Below the pieces are notes generated by a model. The model saw nothing but the letters and a program-made list of their open reading frames with translations. It searched no databases and had not been told where the DNA came from. Positions 7,220-16,379 of a stretch of 64,000 nucleotides of DNA are shown piece by piece; positions within the stretch are counted from its first letter, which is position 1; every line of letters begins with the position of its first letter. Made by a program: the position numbers and the translations under genes. Source of the DNA: Spirosoma taeanense (lineage in GTDB: Bacteria; Bacteroidota; Bacteroidia; Cytophagales; Spirosomataceae); contig NZ_CP053435.1 of assembly GCF_013127955.1 (NCBI RefSeq), positions 2,294,001 through 2,358,000 on the forward strand, read 5' to 3'.

Positions 7220-9472
7220 TTACGAATCGAACCGCACAACCTCAAATACGCCCTGAACGCGTTCCAGCTTGCGCATGAGCGTTTCAAGGTGACCGGTATC
7301 GTGGACGTATAATCGAATGTTTCCCTCAAAAATTCCGTCTTTCGAGTCGATGGTGACCGAGCGCATATTGATGTGCAGCTCGTTGCTGATTACCCTCGTT
7401 ACGTCGTTTACCAGACCCACCCGATCAGTGCCGGTAATGCGGAGCCCGGCCAGGAATGCCAATTCTTTCTGGCTCGTCCATTTGGCTTTGATAATCCGGT
7501 TGCCGTGGTTCGACATCAGTTCAACGGCGTTGGGACAGGTGACGCGGTGAATCTTGATGCCTTCGTTGATGGTCACGAAGCCAAACACATCGTCGCCCGA
7601 GATGGGATTACAGCACTTCGAGAGCGTGTAGTCGATCCGGTCCATGTCCTCACCGATGAGCAGCATATCCGCATCGGCCCGCTCGCCATGAATCTTTTTG
7701 AGTTCTTTTACAAACGCCTTTGCATCGGGCAGGGCATCGGTGTTTAGTTTATTGGCGCGGTTCTCCTTGGCTTCCTTGTCGGTCTTGAACTTCTTGAGTT
7801 CCTGAATATCAATATGGCCTTTGCCAACGCGGTAGAAGAAATCATCGGCAGTCTTGGAGCCAAAATAAGCCCGGAGCTGGTTGATGACTTCGTTTGTCAT
7901 GTCCATGCGCAGCACCCGCAGCTTTTTCTGCACCATGTCGCGACCGTCGGTTACGTACCGCTTATTATCTTCCTTGATTAAATCCTTGATCTTGGTTTTG
8001 GCCTTCGACGTAACCACAAACCGCAGCCAGTCCTCGTTAGGCTTCTGGCGGTTCGACGTAATGACTTCGACCTGATCGCCGTTCTGCAGCACGTGGCTCA
8101 GGGGCACCAGTGTGTTGTTCACTTTGGCGGCCATACAGCGCGCGCCAATCTGCGTATGAATATCAAAGGCGAAGTCGAGCGCTGTGGCTCCGCGCTGCAG
8201 CACCTTCAGATCGCCTTTAGGCGTAAAGACAAAGACTTCTTCGCTATACAGGTTACTCCGGAAGTCATCGACAAACTCGATGGCGGCTTTTTTGTCGCCA
8301 CTGCCCGCCGATTCGATCATGTCGCGGACCTGGCTGATCCAGGCTTCAATCCCCGCGCCGGTCTGCGTATCATTGCCCTTGTATTTCCAGTGGGCCGCGT
8401 ACCCTTTTTCGGCGATTTCATTCATCCGCTCGGTTCGAATCTGCACTTCTACCCACTGCCCGGATTTGCTCATGACGGTGGTGTGAAGTGATTCGTATCC
8501 GTTCGTGCGGGGTGTACTGATCCAGTCTTTCAGCCGGTCGGGATTAGGCTTGTAATGATCCGTGACAATGGAGTAGGCCCGCCAGCAGGCTGCTTTTTCT
8601 TCGTCCTGCGGTACGTCCAGGATAATCCGAACGGCAAAGAGATCGTAAATCTCTTCAAATGGCTTCTGGGACTTGTTCAGCTTGGTCCAGATCGAGTAAA
8701 TGGATTTCGGGCGACCTTTAATAATAAACTTAATCCCTGTCTCGACTAAATCCTGCTCAATAGGTTCGATAAACCGGCCAATGAACCGGTCGCGGGCCAG
8801 CTTGGTCTCGCGCAGTTTCTTGGCAATGTCTTTATACGCTTCCGGCTCAACGTGTTTCAGGTACAAATCTTCCAGCTCCGATTTGATGGTGTACAAACCC
8901 AACCGGTGCGCCAGCGGGGCGTATATATAAATCGTCTCGGAGGCAATCTTGAGCTGTTTGTCGCGGGGCATCGAATCAAGCGTCCGCATGTTGTGCAGCC
9001 GGTCAGCAAGCTTGATCAGAATAACCCGCACGTCGTCGGATAGCGTCAGCAGCATTTTTCGGAAATTCTCAGCCTGCTGGGAGGTGCCGTACTCGAAAAT
9101 TCCCGAGATCTTGGTCAGGCCGTCAATAATCCGGGCCACCTTCGGACCAAACGACCGGTCGATATCCTCAATAGTCGTGTCGGTGTCTTCAACAACGTCG
9201 TGGAGCAGAGCCGCTACAATGCTGGTGGTGCCGAGGCCGATTTCTTCAACGGCAATCTGTGCCACAGCCAGAGGATGGTAAATATAGGGTTCACCCGACC
9301 GGCGACGCATGTTTTTGTGCGCTTCCGCAGAGGTGTTGAAAGCTTTCTTAATCAGCTTGGCGTCATTATCCTTCAGCAAGGGCTTGGCCGCGCGTAGCAG
9401 ACGCCGGTAGCGTTTAAGAATTTCCTGTCGCTCCTGTTCTAAATCAATGACCGGTTCGGCAGTGGCGTTCAT
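7220..9472 (-). CDS. Bifunctional (p)ppGpp synthetase/hydrolase, RelA/SpoT homologue
   Basis: A 750-residue stringent-response enzyme with the full long-RSH layout. The HD hydrolase domain is at about residues 50-200 with an intact HDVVEDTD motif, so ppGpp breakdown should be possible. The synthetase domain (about 240-360) has YDLFAVRIIL and ESLHTTV. A TGS domain follows at about 400-460 (FVFTPKGDLKVLQRGATALDFAF), then a helical and Cys-containing region (YTLSKCCNPISGDD), and a C-terminal ACT domain (about 670-745). It makes and degrades the alarmone in response to amino acid and other starvation signals. It is the single long RSH in the window; Bacteroidota often have more than one. Confidence 0.95.
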   Translation of the reverse strand: MNATAEPVIDLEQERQEILKRYRRLLRAAKPLLKDNDAKLIKKAFNTSAEAHKNMRRRSGEPYIYHPLAVAQIAVEEIGLGTTSIVAALLHDVVEDTDTTIEDIDRSFGPKVARIIDGLTKISGIFEYGTSQQAENFRKMLLTLSDDVRVILIKLADRLHNMRTLDSMPRDKQLKIASETIYIYAPLAHRLGLYTIKSELEDLYLKHVEPEAYKDIAKKLRETKLARDRFIGRFIEPIEQDLVETGIKFIIKGRPKSIYSIWTKLNKSQKPFEEIYDLFAVRIILDVPQDEEKAACWRAYSIVTDHYKPNPDRLKDWISTPRTNGYESLHTTVMSKSGQWVEVQIRTERMNEIAEKGYAAHWKYKGNDTQTGAGIEAWISQVRDMIESAGSGDKKAAIEFVDDFRSNLYSEEVFVFTPKGDLKVLQRGATALDFAFDIHTQIGARCMAAKVNNTLVPLSHVLQNGDQVEVITSNRQKPNEDWLRFVVTSKAKTKIKDLIKEDNKRYVTDGRDMVQKKLRVLRMDMTNEVINQLRAYFGSKTADDFFYRVGKGHIDIQELKKFKTDKEAKENRANKLNTDALPDAKAFVKELKKIHGERADADMLLIGEDMDRIDYTLSKCCNPISGDDVFGFVTINEGIKIHRVTCPNAVELMSNHGNRIIKAKWTSQKELAFLAGLRITGTDRVGLVNDVTRVISNELHINMRSVTIDSKDGIFEGNIRLYVHDTGHLETLMRKLERVQGVFEVVRFDS

Positions 9473-9590
9473 AAAGTGGTATCGTTTCGGGCAAAGCCCG
9501 GTTAGGTTGTATCTCGTTCTACCAAGATAACAAAATAATAATGCAATATGGATTCGCCGGGATGAAAAATAAAACCTTCAAACAAACCGC

Positions 9591-9620
9591 TTGACGAGTT
9601 CAAAATTTTTTGTACTTTTG
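9591..9620 (+). promoter_or_regulatory. Bacteroidota-type promoter of tRNA-Leu
   Basis: TTG at 9591-9593 (-33 element), a 19-bp spacer, and TACTTTTG at 9613-9620 (-7 element, consensus TAnnTTTG). Transcription would start about 50 bp before the mature tRNA. This is the cleanest sigma-A promoter seen in the window. Confidence 0.75.
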
Positions 9621-9678
9621 CGACCTGAAAAGTGAGTTGGCGGCTTTGTAACGTGAACACATTTTCAGCTTCAGGCCA

Positions 9679-9760
9679 GCGGGCGTGGCGAAATTGGTAG
9701 ACGTGCCAGACTTAGGATCTGGTGCCGCAAGGCATGGGGGTTCGAGTCCCTCCGCCCGTA
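9679..9760 (+). tRNA. tRNA-Leu, anticodon TAG
   Basis: An 82-base cloverleaf without encoded CCA. The acceptor arms 9679-9685 and 9753-9759 pair (with a G-T at position 1-72), A73 is the discriminator. The D-arm contains the TGGTAGAC-type loop, the anticodon stem encloses CTTAGGA with anticodon TAG (reads CTA/CTN), a long class II variable arm follows, and the T-arm carries GGTTCGAGTCC. The long variable arm and A73 fit leucine. Confidence 0.93.
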
Positions 9761-9772
9761 CAAGTTTTAAAG

Positions 9773-9848
9773 AATGAAAGAGCGAAAGGGTGAAAGAGCG
9801 TTGTCCGCAGCGCTTCACTCTTTCGCTCTTTCACACTTTCACTCTTTA
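9773..9848 (+). repeat. GAAAGAGCGAAAG-type simple repeats forming a large hairpin
   Basis: Downstream of the tRNA there are degenerate 7-8 bp repeats of the GAAAGAG / GTGAAAG kind. They recur in inverted orientation after a short loop, so about 9775-9799 can pair with about 9813-9836 with few mismatches. It may act as the tRNA terminator, as a processing hairpin, or as a leader structure of tig, whose GTG start is only 14 bp further on. Confidence 0.6.
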
Positions 9849-9861
9849 ATTTTAGATAATC

Positions 9862-11223
9862 GTGGATATTACCCTCGAAAAAGCCAGCGATACCAATGCT
9901 TCGCTGAAGATCACGCTGACCCCGGCCGACTACAAGCCGGAGGTAGATAAAAAACTTAAGGACTACGGTCGTAAAGTTCAGCTGAAAGGCTTCCGGCCTG
10001 GTCACGTTCCGGCTTCGCTGGTGCAGAAAATGTACGGCAAAAGCATTCTGGTCGACGAAATTAACTCGATGCTGAGCAAAACCGTCAGCCAATATATCCG
10101 GGAAAATAAGTTACAGGTCGTGGGCGATCCGGTGCCAGACCGCGAACAGGCCGACGCCATTGATTGGGATAACCAGACCGATTTCGCGTTCAGCTATACA
10201 CTGGGACTAGCTTCAGAATTTGATATTGATTTCGGCGATCTGCCAAGCGTTACGCAGTATGAAATTCAGGCGGGTGATGCCGAGGTGAACAGCACGATTG
10301 CTGAGCTACAGCAGCGGTTCCATTCGCACAGCCACGGCGAAGAAGTTGGCGAAGGCGATACAATCTACGGTGAACTGAAGCAGGTAAACGCGTCGGAAGG
10401 AACCGAGTCTTTCTCGGCCAAGACGGCATTCCCGATGGCCCAGATGGCCGAGGAAGCCAAAGGACAGTTCATCGGTAAGAAAAAAGGTGACGTCGTTACG
10501 TTTGCTCTGGAGCAGGCCTTCCCCGACGAGAAAGCGCGGGCCAATGCAACCGGCGTTAAAAAAGAAGAAGCGGCTAACCTGACCGGTGAGTTTACGTTTG
10601 AGGTAGACGACATCACCCGCCACGAGCCAGCTGAATTGAACCAGGAGTTTTTTGATAAGGTGCTGGGTGTCGGCGCCGTTACCGATGAAGAGCAGTTCCG
10701 CACGAAGGTTGTTGAAATCATCCGGGGGAACTATGCCCGCGAATCGGCACAGTTGCTGCGGCTGGACATTGAGAAAACGCTGCTCAAAAATACCCCGATT
10801 CTGCTGCCCGACGAGTTTCTGAAAAACTGGCTGCTGGAAGTGAACGAAGGTAAGTTTACGCCCGAGCAGATCGATGAGCAGTACGACGACTTTACCAAGT
10901 CGGTGAAGCTGCAGCTGATCAAGAACAAGATCGCCGATAAAGCTGATATTAAGGTTGAGTACAATGAAGTCCTGGACGTAACGCGCCAGATGGTGCGGGA
11001 GCAGTTTGGGTTCATGGGTGGTGAAAACGAAGAAATGAACCAGACCATCGACCGGATTGCCCGTAACTACCTGATGGACGAAAAAAACAACGGTCAGAAC
11101 TACACGAATACGTTCAACCGGGTGTACGACGACAAGATCATCGACTACATTAAGACGCAGATGACCATCGTGACGCAGGACGTAACGGTGGATGACTTCA
11201 AAGCACTGGTGGAGAATCGCTAA
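9862..11223 (+). CDS. tig: Trigger factor, ribosome-associated chaperone
   Basis: A 453-residue protein starting with GTG at 9862. The N-terminal ribosome-binding domain carries GFRPGHVPASLVQKMYG, a match to the signature GFRxGxxP loop that docks on ribosomal protein L23. The FKBP-like middle domain (about 150-240) and the helical C-terminal arms (about 250-450) follow in the usual order. It assists folding of nascent chains. The length fits Bacteroidota trigger factors. The GTG is chosen because the conserved start MDITLEKAS falls exactly there. Confidence 0.93.
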   Translation: MDITLEKASDTNASLKITLTPADYKPEVDKKLKDYGRKVQLKGFRPGHVPASLVQKMYGKSILVDEINSMLSKTVSQYIRENKLQVVGDPVPDREQADAIDWDNQTDFAFSYTLGLASEFDIDFGDLPSVTQYEIQAGDAEVNSTIAELQQRFHSHSHGEEVGEGDTIYGELKQVNASEGTESFSAKTAFPMAQMAEEAKGQFIGKKKGDVVTFALEQAFPDEKARANATGVKKEEAANLTGEFTFEVDDITRHEPAELNQEFFDKVLGVGAVTDEEQFRTKVVEIIRGNYARESAQLLRLDIEKTLLKNTPILLPDEFLKNWLLEVNEGKFTPEQIDEQYDDFTKSVKLQLIKNKIADKADIKVEYNEVLDVTRQMVREQFGFMGGENEEMNQTIDRIARNYLMDEKNNGQNYTNTFNRVYDDKIIDYIKTQMTIVTQDVTVDDFKALVENR

Positions 11224-11242
11224 GCTGTTAAGTATAGATACG

Positions 11243-11269
11243 AAAGCCCGGCCAATGGTCGGGCTTTTT
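11243..11269 (+). terminator. Rho-independent terminator of tig
   Basis: An 11-bp GC-rich stem (11243-11253 with 11257-11267, one G-T pair), a 3-base loop and a T tract immediately after, 20 bp past the tig stop. Confidence 0.9.
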
Positions 11270-11445
11270 GTTTTTCGGGTATTTCGGTGGTTACTAAATA
11301 CCTGGGAACCCCTTTCCGGCTGCTTAAATAATATTTCTGTCCTCTAGAATAAGTTATCAAGAACATCGGAGTACGCCTAAAGTTTGTATCGATAGCAGAC
11401 CGTATACTGGTCTCCATTAGACTATAAAAAGAAAGGAACTCTCGT

Positions 11446-12600
11446 ATGTTAGCCATGAATTACCGGGGCCCTCAACGGGTTCGTATTGACCACAAACCTT
11501 ATCCTGAAATAAAGCATCCCGAAGATGCCATTGTTCGGGTTACCCGCTCCTGCATCTGTGGGTCCGATCTGCACCTGTACAACGGCAATGTGCCGGATAC
11601 CCGGGTGGGTATGACCTTTGGTCATGAGTTTATTGGTGTGGTGGAAGAGATTGGGTCAGAGGTGCACAATATTAAAATAGGCGACCAGGTGCTGGTGCCC
11701 TTCAATATTGCCTGCGGAAAATGCGCCTTCTGCAAACAGGGCCTGTACGGCAATTGCCACGAATCGAACTCTCAGGCTACGGCCGTTGGCGGCATCTTTG
11801 GCTATTCGCACACGGCGGGTGGCTACGACGGCGGACAGGCTGAATACGTTCGGGTGCCCTACGCCAACTTCGGCCCAACGGTAATTCCGCCGGGCATGGA
11901 CCCCGACGATGCGGTGATGCTGACGGATGTAGTGCCAACGGGCTACCAGGCCGCCGAAATGGGTGGCATTCAACCCGGCGATACGGTGGTTGTATTTGGA
12001 GCAGGCCCCGTTGGGATTATGGCTGCCCGCTGTTCCTGGCTCTTTGGTGCCGGTCGCGTAATTGTCATTGATCATATTGATTACCGGCTGGAGTTTGTTA
12101 AAAATTACGCCCAGTGCGAGGTTTATAATTTTAAAGAGATGGATGACCCGGTCGTGTTTCTTAAGAAAGCAACCGACTGGATGGGAGCCGACGTTTGCAT
12201 TGATGCGGTTGGCGCCGAAGCCGCCGGGAACACATTACAGACCATAACGGGCCGGAAGCTCCTGTTACAGGCGGGTTCGACAACGGCGCTGCACTGGGCA
12301 ATCAACTCGGTAAAAAAAGGCGGTATTGTTTCCATCGTAGGCGTCTACGGACCTACCGATAACCTCGTTCCCATTGGGAACGTAGTGAACAAAGGCATTA
12401 CGATCCGGGCCAACCAGGCCTCGGTAAAACGCCTGCTCCCCAGATTGATCGAACATATTCAAAACGGGGTTCTCGACCCGAAAGCCCTGATTACGCACCG
12501 CGTACCATTAGAGGAAGTAGCCGATGCCTACCATATTTTTTCCGCCAAGCTGGACAATTGCATCAAACCTGTTCTTATTCCACCATCAGCCCGAATGTAA
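11446..12600 (+). CDS. Zinc-dependent alcohol dehydrogenase, formaldehyde dehydrogenase-like
   Basis: A 384-residue medium-chain dehydrogenase. The catalytic zinc site is CICGSDLH and GHEFIG; the structural zinc lobe is CGKCAFCKQGLYGNC. The Rossmann fold has GAGPVG near residue 185. The overall pattern, including the insertion GYSHTAGGYDGGQAEYVRVP, is that of the glutathione-dependent formaldehyde dehydrogenase-like group, many members of which have no proven substrate. It starts a two-gene unit with the downstream 165-residue protein (12 bp gap). General alcohol or aldehyde detoxification is the likely role. Confidence 0.9.
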   Translation: MLAMNYRGPQRVRIDHKPYPEIKHPEDAIVRVTRSCICGSDLHLYNGNVPDTRVGMTFGHEFIGVVEEIGSEVHNIKIGDQVLVPFNIACGKCAFCKQGLYGNCHESNSQATAVGGIFGYSHTAGGYDGGQAEYVRVPYANFGPTVIPPGMDPDDAVMLTDVVPTGYQAAEMGGIQPGDTVVVFGAGPVGIMAARCSWLFGAGRVIVIDHIDYRLEFVKNYAQCEVYNFKEMDDPVVFLKKATDWMGADVCIDAVGAEAAGNTLQTITGRKLLLQAGSTTALHWAINSVKKGGIVSIVGVYGPTDNLVPIGNVVNKGITIRANQASVKRLLPRLIEHIQNGVLDPKALITHRVPLEEVADAYHIFSAKLDNCIKPVLIPPSARM

Positions 12601-12612
12601 CGCATAAAGACT

Positions 12613-13110
12613 ATGGAAAACCTAGCAAATAATTACGCACATATCAAAGGGTGGGGTATCGATGCCGATCCGAAAAACGATCCGACTTACCCCATGAAGA
12701 ACCGTACCGACGAAGAGCAAAAAGGCTATAGCTGGGATCGGCCCACCCTGCAGCCGCAGGACCTTGAAGTGCTGCATTCCATCGAACGCCCGAATCTCAG
12801 CGCTGTGTTTGGGACCTCCGTACCGCCCCATGGGCTGAGTGGTCAGATTCGGCGGTTCGCCTTCAAGTACAGCGAATCCCACTATGGACACTGGCTTCCT
12901 CTGCTGCTGGCCGACCGGGTTAGTGTAGTCGAAGGAATAGTGGACGACCTCAAACAAGGGCACGTGCCTAACATCTTTGCCGAAAAGGGCTGGAAAGCCG
13001 ATTGGAAATATGACCGGATGGGACTGGCGAAGAAGGTTCTGATCGGAGCCCTGATTACTACGGCGGTTGTCGCTCTGCTGTCCAGAAACAGCGATGACGA
13101 TGAAGACTAG
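12613..13110 (+). CDS. Hypothetical protein with C-terminal membrane anchor, ADH partner
   Basis: A 165-residue protein of unknown function. The N-terminal part is soluble with many Pro, Trp and charged residues. A C-terminal hydrophobic helix (about 140-157, KKVLIGALITTAVVALL) is followed by an acidic tail DDDED, suggesting a tail-anchored membrane protein. It begins 12 bp after the dehydrogenase gene and shares its terminator, so the two probably act together. I do not recognise a catalytic motif. Confidence 0.75.
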   Translation: MENLANNYAHIKGWGIDADPKNDPTYPMKNRTDEEQKGYSWDRPTLQPQDLEVLHSIERPNLSAVFGTSVPPHGLSGQIRRFAFKYSESHYGHWLPLLLADRVSVVEGIVDDLKQGHVPNIFAEKGWKADWKYDRMGLAKKVLIGALITTAVVALLSRNSDDDED

Positions 13111-13142
13111 GTAACGTCGTTACATTACGGGACACTCATAAA

Positions 13143-13179
13143 AAAAGCTCCTGCCAGTCGTTCATTGGCAGGAGCTTTT
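13143..13179. terminator. Bidirectional terminator between the ADH unit and the lipoprotein gene
   Basis: A perfect 14-bp stem (13143-13156 with 13166-13179), 9-base loop, with A and T tracts at both sides. It serves the convergent plus-strand pair and the minus-strand lipoprotein gene. Confidence 0.9.
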
Positions 13180-13222
13180 GCTTTGTTGTATCACACGGAA
13201 CCAGACTTACCTGGACGCCGAC

Positions 13223-14251
13223 TCACTGGTACTGAATATACATCGGCTTCGGCGTCAGCGCCAGCACTTCTTCCGGCGTCATGATGCGGGAGCCGGGTTT
13301 GCGGAAGTCATTTTTGTAGAATAGCTTGAAGCCTGTGTACTGCACCGGTTCTTTCTGGATATAATCGTGGTACGAGTCCTTTTTCAATACCGGCGGTCCC
13401 CAGCCATCCATATCCATCACAATCTGGACGTTCGGGTTGAGTTTGATGTTCTTATAATTCTTGATCATGCCCTGCGTGAAGCGGTGCACAACCAGTACCT
13501 TGGGGGGAATATTGTTTTCCTGCACAACCCGAGCGAGAAAGTTAACCGCCTGGTTCACATCGGCCGCATCGTAAGAACCGATTTTGGTGCCGGGCTTGGC
13601 GCCCGTTACCATAGAGAACTCCGGATCAATGCCTAGATGCACAAACGGCAGTTTGAGGTATTTTTCCAGGTATTTCATCTCCGGGCCTAGTGGAGCGTGA
13701 CCGCGCTGAATATCCAGAAATACGATGGCATTGTGTTCGTTGCCCCATTTCAGAACTTTCTTGATGGTCTTGTCCGACATCCGCAGCCGGTAGCCGCCGT
13801 CTTTGCCGGGAGCGCCCTGCGCTGAAATGGCTACCAGGTGCAGCGCGGGCTGAATAGGCGTATTCGGGTCAGCTTTCTGCCAGTTTTTGATCTCCTGATC
13901 GAGACGCCGGAGCATCTCGTCTTTGGGGTACTCGCCCAGAATGCCCATCTTTTTCGAATGCGGGTTGCCGTAGTAGGCAAAGATGCGTTTGTTGGGCAGA
14001 ATAGCGCCGGTAGGCGCGTAGGTGAGCGAATCGAGCGTCGAATCGCCGGTGCTGACCGAGCGAACGCCCGGAGCCGACCGTTTCGCTGTTGCGGGCGTCT
14101 CCGAGGAGTCGGTAGTTGACACCGACTTGGCCGAGGCTTCGGCGGGAAGTTGACCGGTTTTCGATTCGGCTTCCTGCTTGGATTGGGTAGACGAACAGCC
14201 GGCAAGCTGACTAATGGCCAGTAGGGACAAAGCGGCCAGGGTAATACGCAT
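13223..14251 (-). CDS. Lipoprotein of unknown function
   Basis: A 342-residue protein with a lipoprotein signal (lipobox LAGC, Cys19). A Ser/Thr/Ala-rich linker (about 20-75) and a globular domain (about 85-340) follow. The domain has alternating strands and helices such as IVFLDIQRGHAPLG, FVHLGIDPEFSM and VLVVHRF, reminiscent of a TIM-barrel hydrolase with acidic strand ends (FLDIQ, GIDPE, VMDMDGW). I cannot assign a family. The protein is probably anchored in the outer or inner membrane facing the periplasm. It is monocistronic as far as visible. Confidence 0.8.
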   Translation of the reverse strand: MRITLAALSLLAISQLAGCSSTQSKQEAESKTGQLPAEASAKSVSTTDSSETPATAKRSAPGVRSVSTGDSTLDSLTYAPTGAILPNKRIFAYYGNPHSKKMGILGEYPKDEMLRRLDQEIKNWQKADPNTPIQPALHLVAISAQGAPGKDGGYRLRMSDKTIKKVLKWGNEHNAIVFLDIQRGHAPLGPEMKYLEKYLKLPFVHLGIDPEFSMVTGAKPGTKIGSYDAADVNQAVNFLARVVQENNIPPKVLVVHRFTQGMIKNYKNIKLNPNVQIVMDMDGWGPPVLKKDSYHDYIQKEPVQYTGFKLFYKNDFRKPGSRIMTPEEVLALTPKPMYIQYQ

Positions 14252-14285
14252 ACTCTAGAAATGAGTTAAGGGACTGGTTCACAAA

Positions 14286-14325
14286 AAAAGGGTTACACTC
14301 CGAAATGAAGGAATGTTAACCCTAC
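14286..14325 (-). terminator. Hairpin downstream of the YrdC-family gene
   Basis: An imperfect stem (AGGGTTACA at about 14288 with TGTTAACCCT near 14314-14323, one bulge), followed on the minus strand by a T tract. It lies 33 bp after the stop codon of the YrdC/YciO gene. Confidence 0.5.
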
Positions 14326-14355
14326 GTTGCAAGTATAGAATCTTGTCGCAACTTT

Positions 14356-14976
14356 TCAAAGCACTAATTCACCCAGACCCTGCCGGATAATCAAAAATTC
14401 GTCGTTGGTCGCGTCTACTATGGTTGAGGCAACGTTTCCGCCGTATCCACCGTCAACAACAATATCGACCTGATGCTGAAATTTTTCGAAAATCAGTTCC
14501 GGGTCGGTGGAGTACTCGATCACTTCATCTTCGTCGCGGATCGACGTTGTGATGATGGGGTTGCCGAGTTCATGGACAATCTGCCGGGGAATGGCGTTGT
14601 CGGGAATCCGGATGCCAACGGTTTTTTTGTTTGTATTGAGCAGTTTCGGCACGTTCCCACTGGCTTCCAGAATAAACGTAAAGGGACCCGGCAGAAGTTT
14701 TTTCATGAGCTTGAAGGCCTGGTTGCTCACGCGGGCGTAGTCGGCAATGTGGCTCAGGTCATAGCAGATAAACGAAAAGTCGTTCTTGGCGGGTTTAATC
14801 CCTTTGATGCGGGCAACACGCTCCACGGCCCGGGTGTTATGAATATCGCAGCCCATCCCATAAATCGTATCGGTGGGGTAGATGATAACGGCGCCGTCGC
14901 GCAGGGCTTTTACCAGATAATCGATCCGGCGCGGGTCCGGATTGGCAGGATACAGTTTTAAGAATTCAGCTGGCAT
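14356..14976 (-). CDS. YrdC/YciO-family protein, L-threonylcarbamoyladenylate synthase-like
   Basis: A 206-residue protein with the Sua5/YciO/YrdC fold. [11 protein letters not shown] (about 34-44) forms the nucleotide pocket; [13 protein letters not shown] and VGIRIPDN are the further family motifs. TsaC members use threonine, bicarbonate and ATP to make threonylcarbamoyl-AMP for the t6A37 base of ANN-reading tRNAs. The sequence around [14 protein letters not shown] looks closer to the YciO branch, whose role is less certain, so tsaC is not assigned. Monocistronic. Confidence 0.85.
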   Translation of the reverse strand: MPAEFLKLYPANPDPRRIDYLVKALRDGAVIIYPTDTIYGMGCDIHNTRAVERVARIKGIKPAKNDFSFICYDLSHIADYARVSNQAFKLMKKLLPGPFTFILEASGNVPKLLNTNKKTVGIRIPDNAIPRQIVHELGNPIITTSIRDEDEVIEYSTDPELIFEKFQHQVDIVVDGGYGGNVASTIVDATNDEFLIIRQGLGELVL

Positions 14977-14986
14977 GGGTCAATGG

Positions 14987-15032
14987 ATTTGTGGTTCCAG
15001 TTTGGTATTTCACTCCACTACGAACCACAAAT
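14987..15032 (-). terminator. Hairpin downstream of the glycosyltransferase gene
   Basis: A perfect 11-bp stem (14987-14997 with 15022-15032) with a 24-base loop, 12 bp after the GT2 stop on the minus strand. No strong T tract. Confidence 0.45.
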
Positions 15033-15044
15033 GACAAACTCTGT

Positions 15045-16052
15045 TCAAACCGGTTCCATTGTCGGGCTTAGTGCCTGACGCGGTTGGCTCCATTTGAGGT
15101 ACTGCCGATACAGCCCGTTAACGGGCGGTTGCAGGCGGCTCAGGCCCAGAATCAGGCTGGTCAGCAAACCGGGTCGCTCAATGGCGTGGAGCAACTGCCC
15201 GAATTGCAGGGCCAGGCTGAACTGTTCGGCGTAGAAGGCTTTCCGGATAAACTGCCGGACGCGCCCGGCCAGGGCTTGATGCTCATCCGGCGTGGCGCAG
15301 CGGTCAAAGGCTTTCTGGCAAACCGTCAGCGTGGAATGGAGCAGCTGGTTGTCGGGCAGGACCACCTGCGCCGACAGCGAATTGGGCAGCCGACGCTTGA
15401 GCGTCAGCACTTCGTCGAGGTACGCGTAATGATACAGGCGGGACGACCGTACCCAGAAATCAAAATCTTCGTAAGCGAGCGTTTCGTCATACCCACCAAG
15501 TTCGTTCAGCACGTCCCGGCGCATCATCATGGTGGGGGTGCAGATAAAATAGGAAGCCAGCACATTCCGGAAAACATTGCCCGACGGTACCCGAACGCAG
15601 GCCTGCCCAGTGGTCGTTACGGGATAGTGAAGGCCTGTCTGGCGGCTGTGTTCGTCAATATAGGCTGCGTTGGAAAACACAACCGCATAAGGTCCTGACA
15701 GCCGCTCAAACTGCTCGACCTGTTTGGAAATGCGGCCCGGCATCAGCACATCGTCGGCGGCCAGGTCAATAACGTAACGCCCGCTGGCTATGGCCAGCCC
15801 CTGATTGAAAGCCCGGTTCAATCCCACGTTGGTCGGGTTCCGGAGAAACTGCACCGCCGGGTGCTGCTGCACAAACCGATCGATGCGGTCGGCCGTCTGG
15901 TCGGTGCTGGCATTGTCGATAACAATCAGCTCCACATTGGGGTAATCCTGTTCTACCACTGAGCGAAGCGCTTCGTCAACGTAAGCCGCGTGATTATAGC
16001 TGGTGCAGATAACGCTCACCCACGGCTTGATCCGATTCAGAAACGGACTCAT
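15045..16052 (-). CDS. Family 2 glycosyltransferase
   Basis: A GT-A fold glycosyltransferase of about 335 residues. It opens with PWVSVICTSYNHAAYVDEAL and has VELIVIDNASTDQTADRI and the acidic metal motif LAADD in YVIDLAADDVLMPGRI. The C-terminal half (about 190-330) contains DETLAYEDFDFWVR, typical of GT2 enzymes acting on surface polysaccharides. The donor and acceptor cannot be told. The Met at 16052 is preferred because the conserved N-terminal strand follows; an in-frame ATG at 16088 would add 12 residues. The gene stands alone, not in a polysaccharide cluster. Confidence 0.87.
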   Translation of the reverse strand: MSPFLNRIKPWVSVICTSYNHAAYVDEALRSVVEQDYPNVELIVIDNASTDQTADRIDRFVQQHPAVQFLRNPTNVGLNRAFNQGLAIASGRYVIDLAADDVLMPGRISKQVEQFERLSGPYAVVFSNAAYIDEHSRQTGLHYPVTTTGQACVRVPSGNVFRNVLASYFICTPTMMMRRDVLNELGGYDETLAYEDFDFWVRSSRLYHYAYLDEVLTLKRRLPNSLSAQVVLPDNQLLHSTLTVCQKAFDRCATPDEHQALAGRVRQFIRKAFYAEQFSLALQFGQLLHAIERPGLLTSLILGLSRLQPPVNGLYRQYLKWSQPRQALSPTMEPV

Positions 16053-16088
16053 TGGAAGCGGGTTATACTGGCCAGTAACGGAAAGCAT

Positions 16089-16343
16089 AGGGATTAAAAA
16101 ATTGATAAAAAGAGCAAAACGATAAGACGAAAATCAGGATGGAGAGGTGATAGAGTAAAAATACAAACCGGCCGTTCTCCAATCAATGTGTTTTTGAGCG
16201 AGCGGAACAAGTGCACGTTATGGTAACCAAAAAGTTGATGATTGGCACGATTTTTTCAATAAATATGGCATAGAATGGTTTCCGGTAAACTAAAGACTTC
16301 TGAAGTCGGCCGGCCAATACCACTTTCATTTATGGGTTATTTC
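16089..16343. other. Intergenic region, GT2 upstream region
   Basis: About 255 AT-leaning bases between the GT2 start and the yihY terminator. It must contain the GT2 promoter, but I see no convincing TAnnTTTG element with a spaced TTG, and no ORF or RNA gene. Confidence 0.5.
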
Positions 16344-16379
16344 ACAAACGCCCCCTTAAGTTTTGGAGGGGGCGTTTGT
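16344..16379 (-). terminator. Terminator overlapping the yihY stop codon
   Basis: A perfect 13-bp GC-rich stem (16344-16356 with 16367-16379) with a 10-base loop. The yihY stop codon (16356-16358) lies within the stem and loop, so the coding sequence runs into the terminator. Confidence 0.8.

Noticed and set aside
9773..9848. Short repeats considered as CRISPR remnants
   Set aside because: The units are only 7-8 bp, degenerate and in inverted orientation, with no spacer structure.
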